Shown: positions 10,765-20,632, numbered from the stretch's first letter. The stretch: 63,887 nucleotides of DNA from an uncultured Lachnospiraceae bacterium (GCA_951800685.1 CATOJY010000016.1:1-63887); one strand, 5' to 3'. Translations and numbers: made by a program. Notes: generated by a model from the letters alone, not told the origin.

Positions 10765-13077
10765 ATGACAACAGAAGAAAAGAAAGAAGTCATCATTGAT
10801 GATGGCAGAATTGAATCGATTGAAGAATTTCAGGCTCCTGAGACATTGTACGAGGAGCTTATTAACCGTGTGCGAAAATATCATCCTTCCGATGATATTT
10901 CACTGATAGAGAAAGCATATCAGACAGCCTATGATGCGCATAGGGGACAGGTTCGCAAATCCGGAGAACCTTATATTATACATCCGCTTTATGTTGCGAT
11001 TATTTTGGCTGATCTGGAGCTGGATAAGGAGACAATTGTAGCGGGGCTTCTGCATGATGTGGTGGAAGACACGATCATGACGGATGAGGAGATCAAGGAG
11101 CAGTTTGGCGCAGATGTGGCGCTTCTGGTGGATGGCGTCACAAAGCTTGAGAAGATTAATTTCCATGGAGATAACAGCGGCAATAGAGATAAGGATGCAG
11201 AGAAGCTGGAACGTCAGGCAGAAAATCTGCGGAAGATGTTCCTGGCAATGGCTAGGGACATCCGGGTCATCCTGATTAAACTGGCGGACAGACTGCATAA
11301 CATGCGGACACTGCAGCATATGCGTCCTGAGAAGCAACAGGAAATTGCGAGGGAAACACTGGATATTTATTCTCCGATCGCCCAGCGTCTGGGTATCTCC
11401 AAGATTAAAGTTGAATTGGATGATCTATCCTTGAAATATCTGGAGCCGGAAGCTTACTATGATCTGGTTAACAAAATTGCGATCCGTAAAAGTGTTCGGG
11501 AGCAATATATCCAAACGATTGTAGATGAAGTGACGGAACACATTAAACGTGCCGGAATCAAATCACAGATCGACGGACGTATCAAACATTTTTTCAGCAT
11601 CTATAAGAAAATGAAGAACCAGAATAAGACCATAGATCAGATCTATGATCTGTTTGCAGTACGCATTATTGTTGATACGGTACGAGACTGCTATGCTGCG
11701 CTTGGGGTGATTCATGAGATGTATAAGCCGATTCCTGGACGTTTTAAGGATTATATCTCTATGCCTAAGGCGAATATGTACCAGTCGCTGCATACGACCT
11801 TAATTGGCAGTACGGGACAGCCTTTTGAGATTCAGATTAGGACATATGAAATGCATAAAGCTGCAGAGTACGGAATTGCTGCGCATTGGAAATATAAAGA
11901 GGCATCTGATGGCAGGAAAGTGGAGGCACAGGAGGAAGAGAAGCTGGTATGGCTGCGCCAGATACTGGAGTGGCAGCGCGACATGTCAGATAATAAGGAG
12001 TTTTTGAATCTGCTGAAAAGCGATCTGAATCTGTTCTCTGACAGTGTATACTGTTTTACACCTACCGGCGATGTGAAAAATTTGCCGGCAGGTTCCACAA
12101 CCATTGATTTTGCATACAATATTCACAGCGCAGTGGGAAACCGGATGATCGGTGCCAGGGTTAACGGTAAGCTGGTGACGATCGATTATGAGATCAAGAA
12201 CGGCGACCGGGTGGAGATTATGACGTCCCAAAATTCCAAGGGACCCAGCCGCGACTGGTTGAATGTGGTCAAGAGTACGCAGGCGAAGAATAAGATCAAT
12301 CAATGGTTTAAACATGAATTGAAAGAAGACAACATTATAAAGGGAAAAGAGCTGGTTGCAAACTATTGTAAAGCGAAAGCGATTAATCCTTTGGAGGTGA
12401 TGATACCCAAATACCAGGAAGCCATCATGAAGCGGTATGGATTCCAGGATTGGGATTCTGTGTTGGCGGCGATTGGACATGGTGGATTGAAAGAGGGACA
12501 GATCCTTAACCGGATGCAGGAGCTGTATGACCAGGATCACCGGAGAGAAATGACCGATGCAGAAATTATGGCAGAGGTAGCAGAGAGTGCGCAGATCAAC
12601 AGAGAACGGTCAAATAAGAACAGCAGTGGCATTGTGGTCAGAGGAATTCATGATGTAGCAGTGCGTTTTTCCAAATGCTGTAGTCCTGTGCCGGGAGATG
12701 AGATTGTCGGTTTCGTTACGAGAGGCAGGGGAATCTCAATCCATCGGACAGACTGTATCAATATCATGAATCTTCCTGAACTGGATCGTAACAGGCTGAT
12801 TGATGCAGAGTGGCAGCAGGCAGAGGCGGTGGACGGTAAGTATTTGGCGGAGATCAGTATTTATGCGAATAACAGGAATGGTCTATTAGCGGATATTTCC
12901 AGGGCGCTTACGGAGAAGGAGATCGATATTCTTTCCTTGAATACCCGTGTGAGTAAACAGGGGACAGCAACGATCCTGGTCAGTTTCGAGATCGGCAGCA
13001 GGGAAGAGCTTCAGCGTATTATCGATAAGATCAGGACTATTGGAAGTGTGATTGATATTGAGAGAACAACGGGTTAG
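10765..13077 (+). CDS. rel: Bifunctional (p)ppGpp synthetase/hydrolase Rel
   Basis: 770 residues, the full length of a long RelA/SpoT homologue. It makes (p)ppGpp from ATP and GDP/GTP on starved ribosomes and degrades it again. Domains in order: HD hydrolase (about 50-200) with intact GLLHDVVEDT and ADRLHNMRTL; synthetase (about 240-360) with SIYKKMKNQNKTIDQIYD and PGRFKDYI, the RxKD form typical of bifunctional enzymes; TGS domain (about 400-465, CFTPTGDVKNLPAG); helical and zinc-finger region with CCSPVPGDEIVGF (about 645); ACT domain at the C-terminus (AEISIYANNRNGLLADISR). Both catalytic halves look active. It is followed by a glyoxalase II-like gene 60 bases downstream, probably in one operon. 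Confidence 0.96.
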   Translation: MTTEEKKEVIIDDGRIESIEEFQAPETLYEELINRVRKYHPSDDISLIEKAYQTAYDAHRGQVRKSGEPYIIHPLYVAIILADLELDKETIVAGLLHDVVEDTIMTDEEIKEQFGADVALLVDGVTKLEKINFHGDNSGNRDKDAEKLERQAENLRKMFLAMARDIRVILIKLADRLHNMRTLQHMRPEKQQEIARETLDIYSPIAQRLGISKIKVELDDLSLKYLEPEAYYDLVNKIAIRKSVREQYIQTIVDEVTEHIKRAGIKSQIDGRIKHFFSIYKKMKNQNKTIDQIYDLFAVRIIVDTVRDCYAALGVIHEMYKPIPGRFKDYISMPKANMYQSLHTTLIGSTGQPFEIQIRTYEMHKAAEYGIAAHWKYKEASDGRKVEAQEEEKLVWLRQILEWQRDMSDNKEFLNLLKSDLNLFSDSVYCFTPTGDVKNLPAGSTTIDFAYNIHSAVGNRMIGARVNGKLVTIDYEIKNGDRVEIMTSQNSKGPSRDWLNVVKSTQAKNKINQWFKHELKEDNIIKGKELVANYCKAKAINPLEVMIPKYQEAIMKRYGFQDWDSVLAAIGHGGLKEGQILNRMQELYDQDHRREMTDAEIMAEVAESAQINRERSNKNSSGIVVRGIHDVAVRFSKCCSPVPGDEIVGFVTRGRGISIHRTDCINIMNLPELDRNRLIDAEWQQAEAVDGKYLAEISIYANNRNGLLADISRALTEKEIDILSLNTRVSKQGTATILVSFEIGSREELQRIIDKIRTIGSVIDIERTTG

Positions 13078-13137
13078 GATAGGAATTAATACGGTTTAAA
13101 AGCCGGGAAAGCGGAAGAAAGAATAAGGAGAAGTGAT

Positions 13138-13770
13138 ATGGGGAAGTTAAAGATTGGGCGGTTAATGCTGGGGATCTGCCAGACGAACTGTTATTTTGTA
13201 TATAGGGAAGGAACGAAGGATGTGATTTTCTTTGATCCAGCGGATAAGGGTGATTATATTTATGAGACATTGCAGGAAAAAGGATTCCAGGTAAAAGGAA
13301 TCCTGCTTACCCATGCACATTTTGATCATATCTGGGGAACAAACAAACTGCAGGAACTCTCAGGGGCACCGCTGTATGCCTTCGAAGCGGAGAAGGCTTT
13401 GTGTGAGGATGCTGTCACAAATGTATCGGATCAGGTGGGGAGACCTTATACAGTGCGTCCAGACAGATACCTTAAGTATGGTGAGGAAATCACGATCGCA
13501 GATATGACTTGTAAGCTGATTGCTACACCGGGTCACACTGTTGGAAGCTGCTGTTACTATTTTGAAGAGGATGGCATATTGATTGCAGGAGATACCCTTT
13601 TCCAGGAGTCTGTAGGTAGAACCGATCTGGCAACGGGTAGTATGGGTGCGTTAGTCAGATCGATCAAAGAGAAACTTTTCCAGCTGCCGGAGGAGACGAA
13701 AGTATATCCAGGACATGGGGAGGCTACGACGATCGGGCATGAGAAGAAATATAATCCTTTCGTATCATGA
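13138..13770 (+). CDS. Metallo-beta-lactamase fold hydrolase, glyoxalase II-like (YcbL group)
   Basis: 210 residues. Metal ligands are all visible: LLTHAHFDHIWG (about 57-68), the histidine in TPGHTVGSCCYY (about 130), the aspartate in IAGDTLFQESVGRTD (about 152) and PGHGEATTIGHEK near the end. The SVGRTDL and PGHG segments are typical of the compact hydroxyacylglutathione hydrolase-like group, which lacks the C-terminal glutathione domain. AAGGAG precedes the ATG. Its place directly after rel is common in Firmicutes, though no functional tie to (p)ppGpp has been shown. Confidence 0.85.
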   Translation: MGKLKIGRLMLGICQTNCYFVYREGTKDVIFFDPADKGDYIYETLQEKGFQVKGILLTHAHFDHIWGTNKLQELSGAPLYAFEAEKALCEDAVTNVSDQVGRPYTVRPDRYLKYGEEITIADMTCKLIATPGHTVGSCCYYFEEDGILIAGDTLFQESVGRTDLATGSMGALVRSIKEKLFQLPEETKVYPGHGEATTIGHEKKYNPFVS

Positions 13771-13846
13771 GCAATCTTGTGAGACGGGTTATATAGGATT
13801 TAAAATTGGGACTGCGATAGATGCTGTTTCGATAGGGAATGTTCTG

Positions 13847-13880
13847 GATGGGCGATTGTGTCAGTAGTCAATCGCCTATC
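13847..13880 (+). repeat. Inverted repeat between two transcription units
   Basis: GATGGGCGATTG and CAATCGCCTATC make a 12-bp stem with one G-U pair and a 10-base loop. No T run follows on either strand, so it could be a weak terminator or an RNA-stability element. Confidence 0.45.
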
Positions 13881-13944
13881 TCAATGTGGCAGCTTCTAGT
13901 AATAGACCGCTTCCGACAGATAATTGACGGAGTCTTAAGGGAGA

Positions 13945-15312
13945 ATGGTGGATAAGAGCAATCATGGGATCAGGGCAGATGCCGTCAGGCAGTGGAGAAA
14001 TAAGATGTCAGACAAACAGCAGACGGACAGACAACTTCAGATTAAAAAAATCGCAGGGGAGGTCATGGGACTTGCCCATGATGGGATTCTCATCAATATG
14101 CGGTTTCTCGACGTAGCGCTTTCCAGACTTAAGGTGGAGTGCAGGGAGCAGACGGGTGTGAACCTGTTTGATGGTATAACGTTGTATTATGATCCGGCAC
14201 TCTTATTGCAGCGTTACAGAAATGCACCGCATTATGCTGCAAGGCTCTATCTGCATACACTTCTGCACGGTATCTTTTCTCATGCAGTAAGCGCTGACAA
14301 GTTGAATAGAACATATTGGGATCTGGCGACAGATATTGCAGTTGAGCATACCATTCTAGAATGGAATCTGCATTTGACAAGTCTGCCTTCGGATGATCTG
14401 CTGCGGAGCCGTCTGGATCTTCTGGAAAAGCAGGCAGGCGGATTGACGGCTGAAAGATTATACCGGCATTTTCGGATTGAGGAGCCTTCCGAAAAGGCAA
14501 TGCAGGAGTGGCATAAGCTGTGCTATTATGACGAGCATATTTATTGGGATAGACAGGAGGAGTTGGAATTGTCCCAGGCACAGTGGCGCAAGATCAGTGA
14601 GCGGGTCAGAGCGGACTTGAAAAGTTTCAGCAAGGAAAAGAATCGTGCTGAGAGTATGGAACAGAATTTAAAGGAGGCAACAAGGCAGCGGTACGATTAT
14701 ACAGACTTTCTCAGAAGATTTATGGTTATGGGCGAGACAGTACAGGTCAACGATGATGAGTTCGACTATATTTACTACACCTATGGCTTGCATACTTACG
14801 GAAATATGCCGCTTGTGGAGCCGCTTGAATATAAGGACAGCAGGAAGATCAAAGATTTTGTAATTGCTCTTGACACTTCCGCATCCTGTCGGGGTGAGAT
14901 TGTGCAGGCTTTTCTGCAGAAGACTTACAATATCATGCAGTTGAGTGAGAATTTTTTCAGGAAAGTCAATGTGCATATCCTCCAGTGTGACAGTGAGGTC
15001 AGGCAGGATGTGAAGATCACAGAGCGGGAAGAATTTGATGAGTTTATGTCACATGGTAAATTGACAGGTTTTGGGTCAACAGATTTTCGCCCGGTGTTTT
15101 CGTATATAGAGAAATTGCAGGAGGAGCAGGAATTTGATGATCTGAAAGGACTGCTCTATTTTACAGACGGATATGGTATTTATCCGGAGCATATGCCTGG
15201 CTATGATGTGGCTTTCGTGTTTCTGCAGGAAGATGAGAATGCACCGAATGTGCCGCCTTGGGCAATCAAGATTGTTCTGGATGAGGAAGAATTTATGGAG
15301 GTGCCTGGATGA
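13945..15312 (+). CDS. VWA-like metallopeptidase-fold protein (DUF2201 type)
   Basis: 455 residues from the ATG at 13945 (AAGGGAG four bases upstream); an in-frame ATG at 14005 is an alternative. The N-terminal half has LYLHTLLHGIFSHA (about 108), which sits where related proteins carry an HExxH-like zinc motif but without the glutamate. The C-terminal half is a von Willebrand A-like domain: FVIALDTSASCRGE is the metal-binding MIDAS start (D-x-S-x-S), with a later LYFTDGYG. Such proteins act with MoxR ATPases, and a MoxR-type gene overlaps the stop by 4 bases (ATGA). The pair probably forms a chaperone-like or metal-insertion machine; client unknown. Confidence 0.8.
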   Translation: MVDKSNHGIRADAVRQWRNKMSDKQQTDRQLQIKKIAGEVMGLAHDGILINMRFLDVALSRLKVECREQTGVNLFDGITLYYDPALLLQRYRNAPHYAARLYLHTLLHGIFSHAVSADKLNRTYWDLATDIAVEHTILEWNLHLTSLPSDDLLRSRLDLLEKQAGGLTAERLYRHFRIEEPSEKAMQEWHKLCYYDEHIYWDRQEELELSQAQWRKISERVRADLKSFSKEKNRAESMEQNLKEATRQRYDYTDFLRRFMVMGETVQVNDDEFDYIYYTYGLHTYGNMPLVEPLEYKDSRKIKDFVIALDTSASCRGEIVQAFLQKTYNIMQLSENFFRKVNVHILQCDSEVRQDVKITEREEFDEFMSHGKLTGFGSTDFRPVFSYIEKLQEEQEFDDLKGLLYFTDGYGIYPEHMPGYDVAFVFLQEDENAPNVPPWAIKIVLDEEEFMEVPG

Positions 15313-16844
15313 ATATCAAAGAGGCCAAAAATTATATTAAAGACTCAGTAAAGATCTATCTGAAAAAAGATGAGGAGGGGGAATACAGAATTCCTGTTGT
15401 CAGGCAGAGACCTATTTTCCTGCTTGGAGCACCAGGAATTGGCAAGACCGCGATCATGGAACAGATTGCGCAGGAATTGGGTATTGCGTTGGTATCTTAT
15501 TCGATGACGCATCATACAAGGCAGTCGGCGCTGGGGCTTCCTTTTATTATGCATAAGGAATATGAAGGGAAATCTTATCAGGTGTCAGAGTATACGATGA
15601 GTGAGATCATTGCTTCTGTTTATGATGTGATGGAACAGAGCAAGATCAGGGAAGGAATCCTTTTCCTGGATGAGATTAACTGTGTCTCGGAGACATTGGC
15701 GCCTTCTATGCTGCAGTTTCTGCAGTATAAGGTGTTTGGCAGACATCAGGTACCAGAGGGATGGGTCATTGTGACGGCAGGGAATCCGCCGGAATACAAT
15801 AAGTCGGTGCGGGAATTTGATGTGGTTACGCTGGACCGTATGAAGATTCTGGAAGTGGAGGCGGATTACGCCATCTGGCGGGAATATGCCAGAGAGCGCG
15901 GCCTGCATACGGCGATCTTAAACTTCTTAGATTTGAAGAAAGAGGCCTTCTATCACGTAGAGACTACAGTGAAAGGCAAGAATTATATTACAGCGAGGGG
16001 CTGGGAAGATCTGTCACAGATGCTGGAGCTCTATGAAGAGGAAGGGATTTTGGTGGAGGAGTCTTTTATTGGGCAGTATATCCGCAATGACCGTGTTGTG
16101 AAAGAGTTCAGCGCTTATTATGATTTATACCAAAAATATAAAAATGATTATAATGTGGAGGAAATTCTGGCAGGGTCAGTCAGTGAGCAAGCGAAGGATA
16201 AGGCGCGAAAGTCTGACTTTGATGAACGATTGTCATTGATGGGGATGCTGAACGATAAGATCCAGCAGGATATCAAGGAAAACATGCAGACTTCGGAGAT
16301 GCTGCACGAGCTGATGGGCCCGCTTAAGGCATTGCGGGCAAAGGCGGAAACTGGCGGCAGTGCAGCAGAGATCGTAGAGCTTCTTGCAAAACAAACCGAG
16401 GCAAGGGTAAAAAACATGGAGTCTTTACAAATAGCTGGAGCATTGTCCATGCGGGATAAGCATAAGACGCGTGCTATGATCCGATTTCTGACAGATACTG
16501 GGAAAATGCTGCGGACCGAGGATGCGGCGGATGGGGCGGCAGCATTTGCCAGGATCAAGGCTGGTTTTGATGAGCAGGTTGCTGCTTATAAGCAGGATAC
16601 GGGAAGGGTTAAGGAACGGATGCATTTTCTGTTTGGATTTGTGGAAGACACATTTGGATCTGGCAATGAAATGCTTCTGCTAATGACGGAGTGCACAGTG
16701 CAGCCGGACTGTGCGAAGTTTATTGCTGCTTATGGATGTGAGGATTACCAGCGCCACAACGAGGAAATGATGCTCACAGAACGGAGTGATGGTATTCTGG
16801 AGCAGATCGATCTATTGTACAAGGATGATTTGTATGTTGGATAA
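15309..16844 (+). CDS. MoxR-family AAA+ ATPase
   Basis: 511 residues. The Walker A motif is FLLGAPGIGKTAIME (about residue 35-50), Walker B is ILFLDEINCVSETLAPSMLQF (about 117), and sensor 1 is VIVTAGNPPEYNKS (about 155), all intact. The C-terminal 250 residues are helical and charged (SDFDERLSLMGMLNDKIQQDIKEN), more extended than in the smallest MoxR proteins. It starts inside the stop codon of the VWA gene, which signals tight coupling. The two-gene unit fits the recurring MoxR-VWA pairing in which the ATPase remodels a VWA-bound client. Confidence 0.85.
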   Translation: MNIKEAKNYIKDSVKIYLKKDEEGEYRIPVVRQRPIFLLGAPGIGKTAIMEQIAQELGIALVSYSMTHHTRQSALGLPFIMHKEYEGKSYQVSEYTMSEIIASVYDVMEQSKIREGILFLDEINCVSETLAPSMLQFLQYKVFGRHQVPEGWVIVTAGNPPEYNKSVREFDVVTLDRMKILEVEADYAIWREYARERGLHTAILNFLDLKKEAFYHVETTVKGKNYITARGWEDLSQMLELYEEEGILVEESFIGQYIRNDRVVKEFSAYYDLYQKYKNDYNVEEILAGSVSEQAKDKARKSDFDERLSLMGMLNDKIQQDIKENMQTSEMLHELMGPLKALRAKAETGGSAAEIVELLAKQTEARVKNMESLQIAGALSMRDKHKTRAMIRFLTDTGKMLRTEDAADGAAAFARIKAGFDEQVAAYKQDTGRVKERMHFLFGFVEDTFGSGNEMLLLMTECTVQPDCAKFIAAYGCEDYQRHNEEMMLTERSDGILEQIDLLYKDDLYVG

Positions 16845-17760
16845 GAAAATAAACTATGGGGAATTGGATACGGAACATGGAGTATTGCAGTATGAGATCT
16901 CGGAGAGCGGCGTGAAGATCACAGGACACCGCGGGCGGGATATTGAAGTGACAGTGCCGGAAATGATTGATGCCTGTCCTGTTACCTGTATTGGCAAGAA
17001 AGCATTTCTGAGCAATAAGATGATAAGACAGATTGCTCTGCCAGGTTCCGTTGTGCAGATCGAGGACTGGGCATTTGCCTATTGCAGTAAGTTGAGTAAG
17101 ATCCTGATTCCTTATCATAGAATAGAGATCGGTCAGGGAATCTTCAAGGATTGTCCTTTGCTGGAACAGATCGTAGATGGACGGGGACAGGAGCAGGATG
17201 CTAAGACTACGGACGTCTCGTATTTGTTGGCGGCTGTTATGAGCAGACTGGATGCTTTTTATCTTTTTGACTTTGAAAATGCCGGAAAGGCGGAGTGGAT
17301 CGCACAATGGGATGCAAGAATGCAGTCCCTGATGCAGCTGGAAGACGCAGAGGGATTTTCTAAGATGCTTTTGTGTGGGGAAGAAGACTATGGCAGCAGG
17401 GAAAACAATCTGGATTACTATATGGAGCAGAGAAGGCGGGATAAGGCCAGTCTGGCAATGTTACGTCTGATGCATGGGTTTGGATTGCAACAGCCTGTGC
17501 AAAAAGAGCTGACACGATATTTGCTCTCGCATGTCAAAGGGGAACCTACAGAAGAGACCTGGAAGGTGGTGCTGGAGGAGCATGGAGATGATCTAAGGTA
17601 TTACCAGTTTCTGACGGAGATAGGTGGGGTACATGCGGATAATTTTCAGGCCATGATGGAGGATATGGGTGCGGAGCATACGGAAATGAAAGCCTATCTG
17701 ATGAACTATTACAGCAAGATCCGCACAACAGAAGACCTGTTTGCTGATTTTGAACTATGA
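16834..17760 (+). CDS. Leucine-rich-repeat (BspA-like) protein, third gene of the MoxR/VWA unit
   Basis: 308 residues from the ATG at 16834, preceded by AAGGATG; it overlaps the ATPase gene by 11 bases. Residues about 30-110 carry two to three BspA-type leucine-rich repeats (CIGKKAFLSNKMIRQIALPGS, then IEDWAFAYCSKLSKILIP, then GIFKDCPLLEQI). The rest is helical, without signal peptide or membrane anchor, unlike secreted BspA-like proteins, so it probably acts inside the cell. The overlap suggests it supplies client recognition for the ATPase/VWA pair; this is inference. Its last part (VKGEPTEETWKVVLEEHGDD) may be an ankyrin-like or TPR-like helical region. Confidence 0.65.
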   Translation: MLDKKINYGELDTEHGVLQYEISESGVKITGHRGRDIEVTVPEMIDACPVTCIGKKAFLSNKMIRQIALPGSVVQIEDWAFAYCSKLSKILIPYHRIEIGQGIFKDCPLLEQIVDGRGQEQDAKTTDVSYLLAAVMSRLDAFYLFDFENAGKAEWIAQWDARMQSLMQLEDAEGFSKMLLCGEEDYGSRENNLDYYMEQRRRDKASLAMLRLMHGFGLQQPVQKELTRYLLSHVKGEPTEETWKVVLEEHGDDLRYYQFLTEIGGVHADNFQAMMEDMGAEHTEMKAYLMNYYSKIRTTEDLFADFEL

Positions 17761-17833
17761 TTTTGAAAATTCTATTGCGTTTACGGGATTTGTGTGGTAA
17801 GATAAAATCTGCTTGACATTAGGAGGTGTAGGA

Positions 17834-18073
17834 ATGGGAGCACTTAGGATTACATTGATGGTGATTTATATTATTGTTTGTATTGCACTTGTTATATTGG
17901 TATTAATGCAGGAAGGTAAGTCAGCGGGTTTAGGCGCGGTCAGCGGCGCCGCTGAGACATATTGGGGTAAGAATAAAGGCCGTTCTATGGAAGGCAAACT
18001 GGTTAAGATCACAACAGCTCTTGCTGTAGGTTTCATGGTACTGGCGATTGTTCTGAATCTGAATTTGTTTTGA
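17834..18073 (+). CDS. secG: Preprotein translocase subunit SecG
   Basis: 79 residues. AGGAGGTGTAGG lies just before the ATG at 17834. Two hydrophobic helices (residues about 5-25, ITLMVIYIIVCIALVILVLM, and about 55-78) flank a polar loop with the conserved QEGKSAGLGAVSGA-ETYWGKN sequence. SecG joins SecY and SecE in the membrane channel for protein export. It precedes rnr, an order common in Firmicutes (secG-rnr-smpB-ssrA), and is closed by its own terminator. Confidence 0.95.
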   Translation: MGALRITLMVIYIIVCIALVILVLMQEGKSAGLGAVSGAAETYWGKNKGRSMEGKLVKITTALAVGFMVLAIVLNLNLF

Positions 18074-18080
18074 TTGTGGA

Positions 18081-18107
18081 AGCACTCTTGCATTAGAGTG
18101 CTTTTTT
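18081..18107 (+). terminator. Intrinsic terminator after secG
   Basis: AGCACTCT and AGAGTGCT form an 8-bp stem with a 6-base loop and are followed by six T. Confidence 0.88.
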
Positions 18108-18246
18108 AATTCCATTACAGAAGAATGACTTTAATGATAGAATAAGAATGTGCAATTTCGCACACAAAACAGCGTTTACTAAGATAATCGTATGCAGGTT
18201 GGATGTGACAGAAATTGTGTTAAGAATGAGAGGTGGATGACAGGCA

Positions 18247-20388
18247 TTGTTTGAACAGAGTGAAAGAGATAGAAAACGTAAAGATTTGATCTGTGAGTTG
18301 GTGTCAGATGACTTATATGTGCCGATGAAGGAGAAGGAGATGGCTGCCTTCATGCAGGTGTCTAAGGAAGACAGAGAAGATTTCCGGAGGCTTTTGAGGG
18401 AGCTTGTGGCGGAAGGAAGGCTGCAGGTGACGGGAAAGGAGAAATATCAGAAGCCGGACGGAAGCCGGATCATAGGCATTTATTCGGGGACTGCCAGAGG
18501 ATTCGGCTTTGTGGAAGTAGAGGGAAGAGATGAAGACCTGTATATTCCAGAGGATAAGAAAGGCGGCGCTTTTCATCAGGATAAGGTGCAGGTGGAACTG
18601 ATACCAGGAAGTCATGGTAAGCGGCAGGAAGCCCGTGTGGTTCGGATCCTGGAACGTGGGTTAAAGCAGATTGTGGGGATTTATGAGCAGTGTGAAAATT
18701 TCGGCTTTGTGATTCCTGATGACAGTAAAGTAGGTACGGATATTTTTGTACCAAAGGAAAGGTCTAAAGGTGCAGTGACCGGGCATAAGGTAGTGGTAGA
18801 ACTGACCTCTTATGCTGACGAACGGCATAAGCCGGAAGGCAGGGTGGTAGAGATTCTTGGTCATATCAATGATCCTGGGGTAGATATCATGTCTGTTGTG
18901 CGAAGACTGGAACTGCCTGTGGAGTTCGGGGAGAAGGTCATGCATCAGACAGATCGGGTTCCAGCTCAGGTACAGGATGCGGACCGGTCAGGGCGCACCG
19001 ACTTAAGAGATTTGCAGATGGTGACGATAGACGGTGAGGATGCCAAGGATCTGGATGATGCGGTTAGCCTGTATCTGGATGAGGAAGGCTTGTATCATTT
19101 GGGCGTGCATATTGCGGACGTGAGTAATTATGTGCAGGAGAATTCAGCGCTGGATTGGGAAGCGCTGGAACGTGGCACCAGCGTGTATCTGGTGGATAGG
19201 GTTATTCCCATGCTGCCGTATAAATTGTCTAATGGCATCTGCTCTTTAAATCAGGGAGTGGACCGTCTGGCCTTGAGTTGTCTGATGACCATCAATGGCA
19301 AAGGAGAGGTGACAGACTACCAGATTCTGGAGACGGTAATCTGTGTGGATAGGAGAATGTCCTATACCTCAGTGAAGAAGATCCTGGAAGATAGAGACGA
19401 AGAAGAAAGAAAGAAATATGAGCCTTTTGTGCCGATGTTTGAACAGATGGAAGAGTTGGCAGCGATCCTTCGAAGAAGAAGACATAAAAGGGGCTCTATA
19501 GATTTTGATTTTGCGGAGAGTAAAATCGTATTGGATGAAAACGGACATCCGATCGAAATTAAGCCATATGAACGCAATGTGGCGACGAAGATCATTGAAG
19601 ATTTCATGCTGATTGCCAATGAAACCATAGCACAGCATTTCTTTTGGATGGAAATGCCCTTTGTATATCGGACCCATGAGAAACCAGATCCTGATAAGCT
19701 GATGAAACTGTCGGCGTTCATTCGGAATTTTGGTTATTATGTCAAGCTGACAGGAGAGGAGGTTCATCCGAAAGAATTACAGAAACTTCTTGGACAGATT
19801 ACAGATACGGAAGAAGAGACACTGATCAGCCGGCTGACGCTGCGCAGCATGAAACAGGCCAGATATACCGTGGAATGCACAGGACATTTCGGACTTGCCT
19901 GTCAGTACTACTGTCATTTTACTTCACCCATCAGGCGTTACCCGGATCTTCAGATCCACCGAATCATCAAAGATCAGCTTCGCGGAAGGCTGCATGAAGA
20001 ACGGATTAGTCATTATACACAGAGATTGCCAGAGGTGGCGAAGCATTCTTCCAAAATGGAAAGGCGGGCTGAGGAGGCAGAGCGGGAGATCGATAAATTG
20101 AAGAAAGCAGAATATATGGAAGATCATATTGGAGAGAGATACGAGGGAGTCATTTCGGGGATAACACAGTGGGGAATTTATGTTGAGCTGCCAAATACCG
20201 TGGAAGGGCTGATCCACGTATCGATTCTCTCAGGAGATTTCTTTTATTATGACGAGGAAACTTATGAGATGGTAGGAAGAGATACGGGTAAAACTTATAA
20301 ATTAGGAGAGAGGCTCACCATTCAGGTCAAGGGCGTGGATCGTCTGACTGGTACGGTTGATTTTATGCTTCCGGAAGAAATGGCGTAA
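18247..20388 (+). CDS. rnr: Ribonuclease R
   Basis: 713 residues. A TTG start at 18247 is used because GAGGTGG sits nine bases upstream and the N-terminal winged-helix region (about 1-65) would otherwise be lost; the next ATG is at 18325. Domains: winged helix, two cold-shock domains (GTARGFGFVEVEG at about 80, EQCENFGFVIPDD at about 150), the catalytic RNB domain with DGEDAKDLDDAVSL (about 260-275, the four metal-binding aspartates), the TSPIRRYPDL segment near 560, and an S1 domain (GVISGITQWGIYVELPNTVEG). It degrades structured RNA 3' to 5', and takes part in trans-translation with SmpB and tmRNA, both encoded just downstream. The lysine-rich tail of the E. coli enzyme is absent. Confidence 0.95.
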   Translation: MFEQSERDRKRKDLICELVSDDLYVPMKEKEMAAFMQVSKEDREDFRRLLRELVAEGRLQVTGKEKYQKPDGSRIIGIYSGTARGFGFVEVEGRDEDLYIPEDKKGGAFHQDKVQVELIPGSHGKRQEARVVRILERGLKQIVGIYEQCENFGFVIPDDSKVGTDIFVPKERSKGAVTGHKVVVELTSYADERHKPEGRVVEILGHINDPGVDIMSVVRRLELPVEFGEKVMHQTDRVPAQVQDADRSGRTDLRDLQMVTIDGEDAKDLDDAVSLYLDEEGLYHLGVHIADVSNYVQENSALDWEALERGTSVYLVDRVIPMLPYKLSNGICSLNQGVDRLALSCLMTINGKGEVTDYQILETVICVDRRMSYTSVKKILEDRDEEERKKYEPFVPMFEQMEELAAILRRRRHKRGSIDFDFAESKIVLDENGHPIEIKPYERNVATKIIEDFMLIANETIAQHFFWMEMPFVYRTHEKPDPDKLMKLSAFIRNFGYYVKLTGEEVHPKELQKLLGQITDTEEETLISRLTLRSMKQARYTVECTGHFGLACQYYCHFTSPIRRYPDLQIHRIIKDQLRGRLHEERISHYTQRLPEVAKHSSKMERRAEEAEREIDKLKKAEYMEDHIGERYEGVISGITQWGIYVELPNTVEGLIHVSILSGDFFYYDEETYEMVGRDTGKTYKLGERLTIQVKGVDRLTGTVDFMLPEEMA

Positions 20389-20632
20389 TTGTTTGGCGGT
20401 ATTGATGAAATCCAGATACGGCTAGGCTATCTAGGTGCAGTATCTTAAGGAGGCTATGGAACGTCAGATAAAATGGCGTTGCCACTGCAAGCAGGGCCTG
20501 TGTTGACGCGTGGGAATCCAATATGCCAAAGAGTTGGTAATCGTACCGCTAGGACAGTGTTATTTCCCATCAATTATGGTCCGTCCGTATATTTTAGTCA
20601 GGACATGGAAGTCAGGGAAGGAAGGTGGTCTT
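20389..20632. other. Gap between rnr and smpB
   Basis: About 240 bases. No terminator-like hairpin was found, so rnr and smpB may be cotranscribed. An AAGGAGG at 20447 lies only two bases from an ATG that opens a 16-codon frame; that spacing is too short for normal initiation. Confidence 0.35.

Noticed and set aside
16148..16558. Long minus-strand frames opposite the MoxR, groEL and other genes
   Set aside because: They mirror the codon bias of the true genes, lack ribosome-binding sites and show no protein-family features.
18081..18102. AGCACTC...GAGTGCT resembling a second CIRCE operator
   Set aside because: The half sites lack the outer TT/AA of CIRCE, the spacer is not 9 bases, and a T run follows: it is the secG terminator.
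20456..20506. 16-codon frame after AAGGAGG between rnr and smpB
   Set aside because: Only two bases separate the site from the ATG; too close for initiation, and no regulatory logic is apparent.
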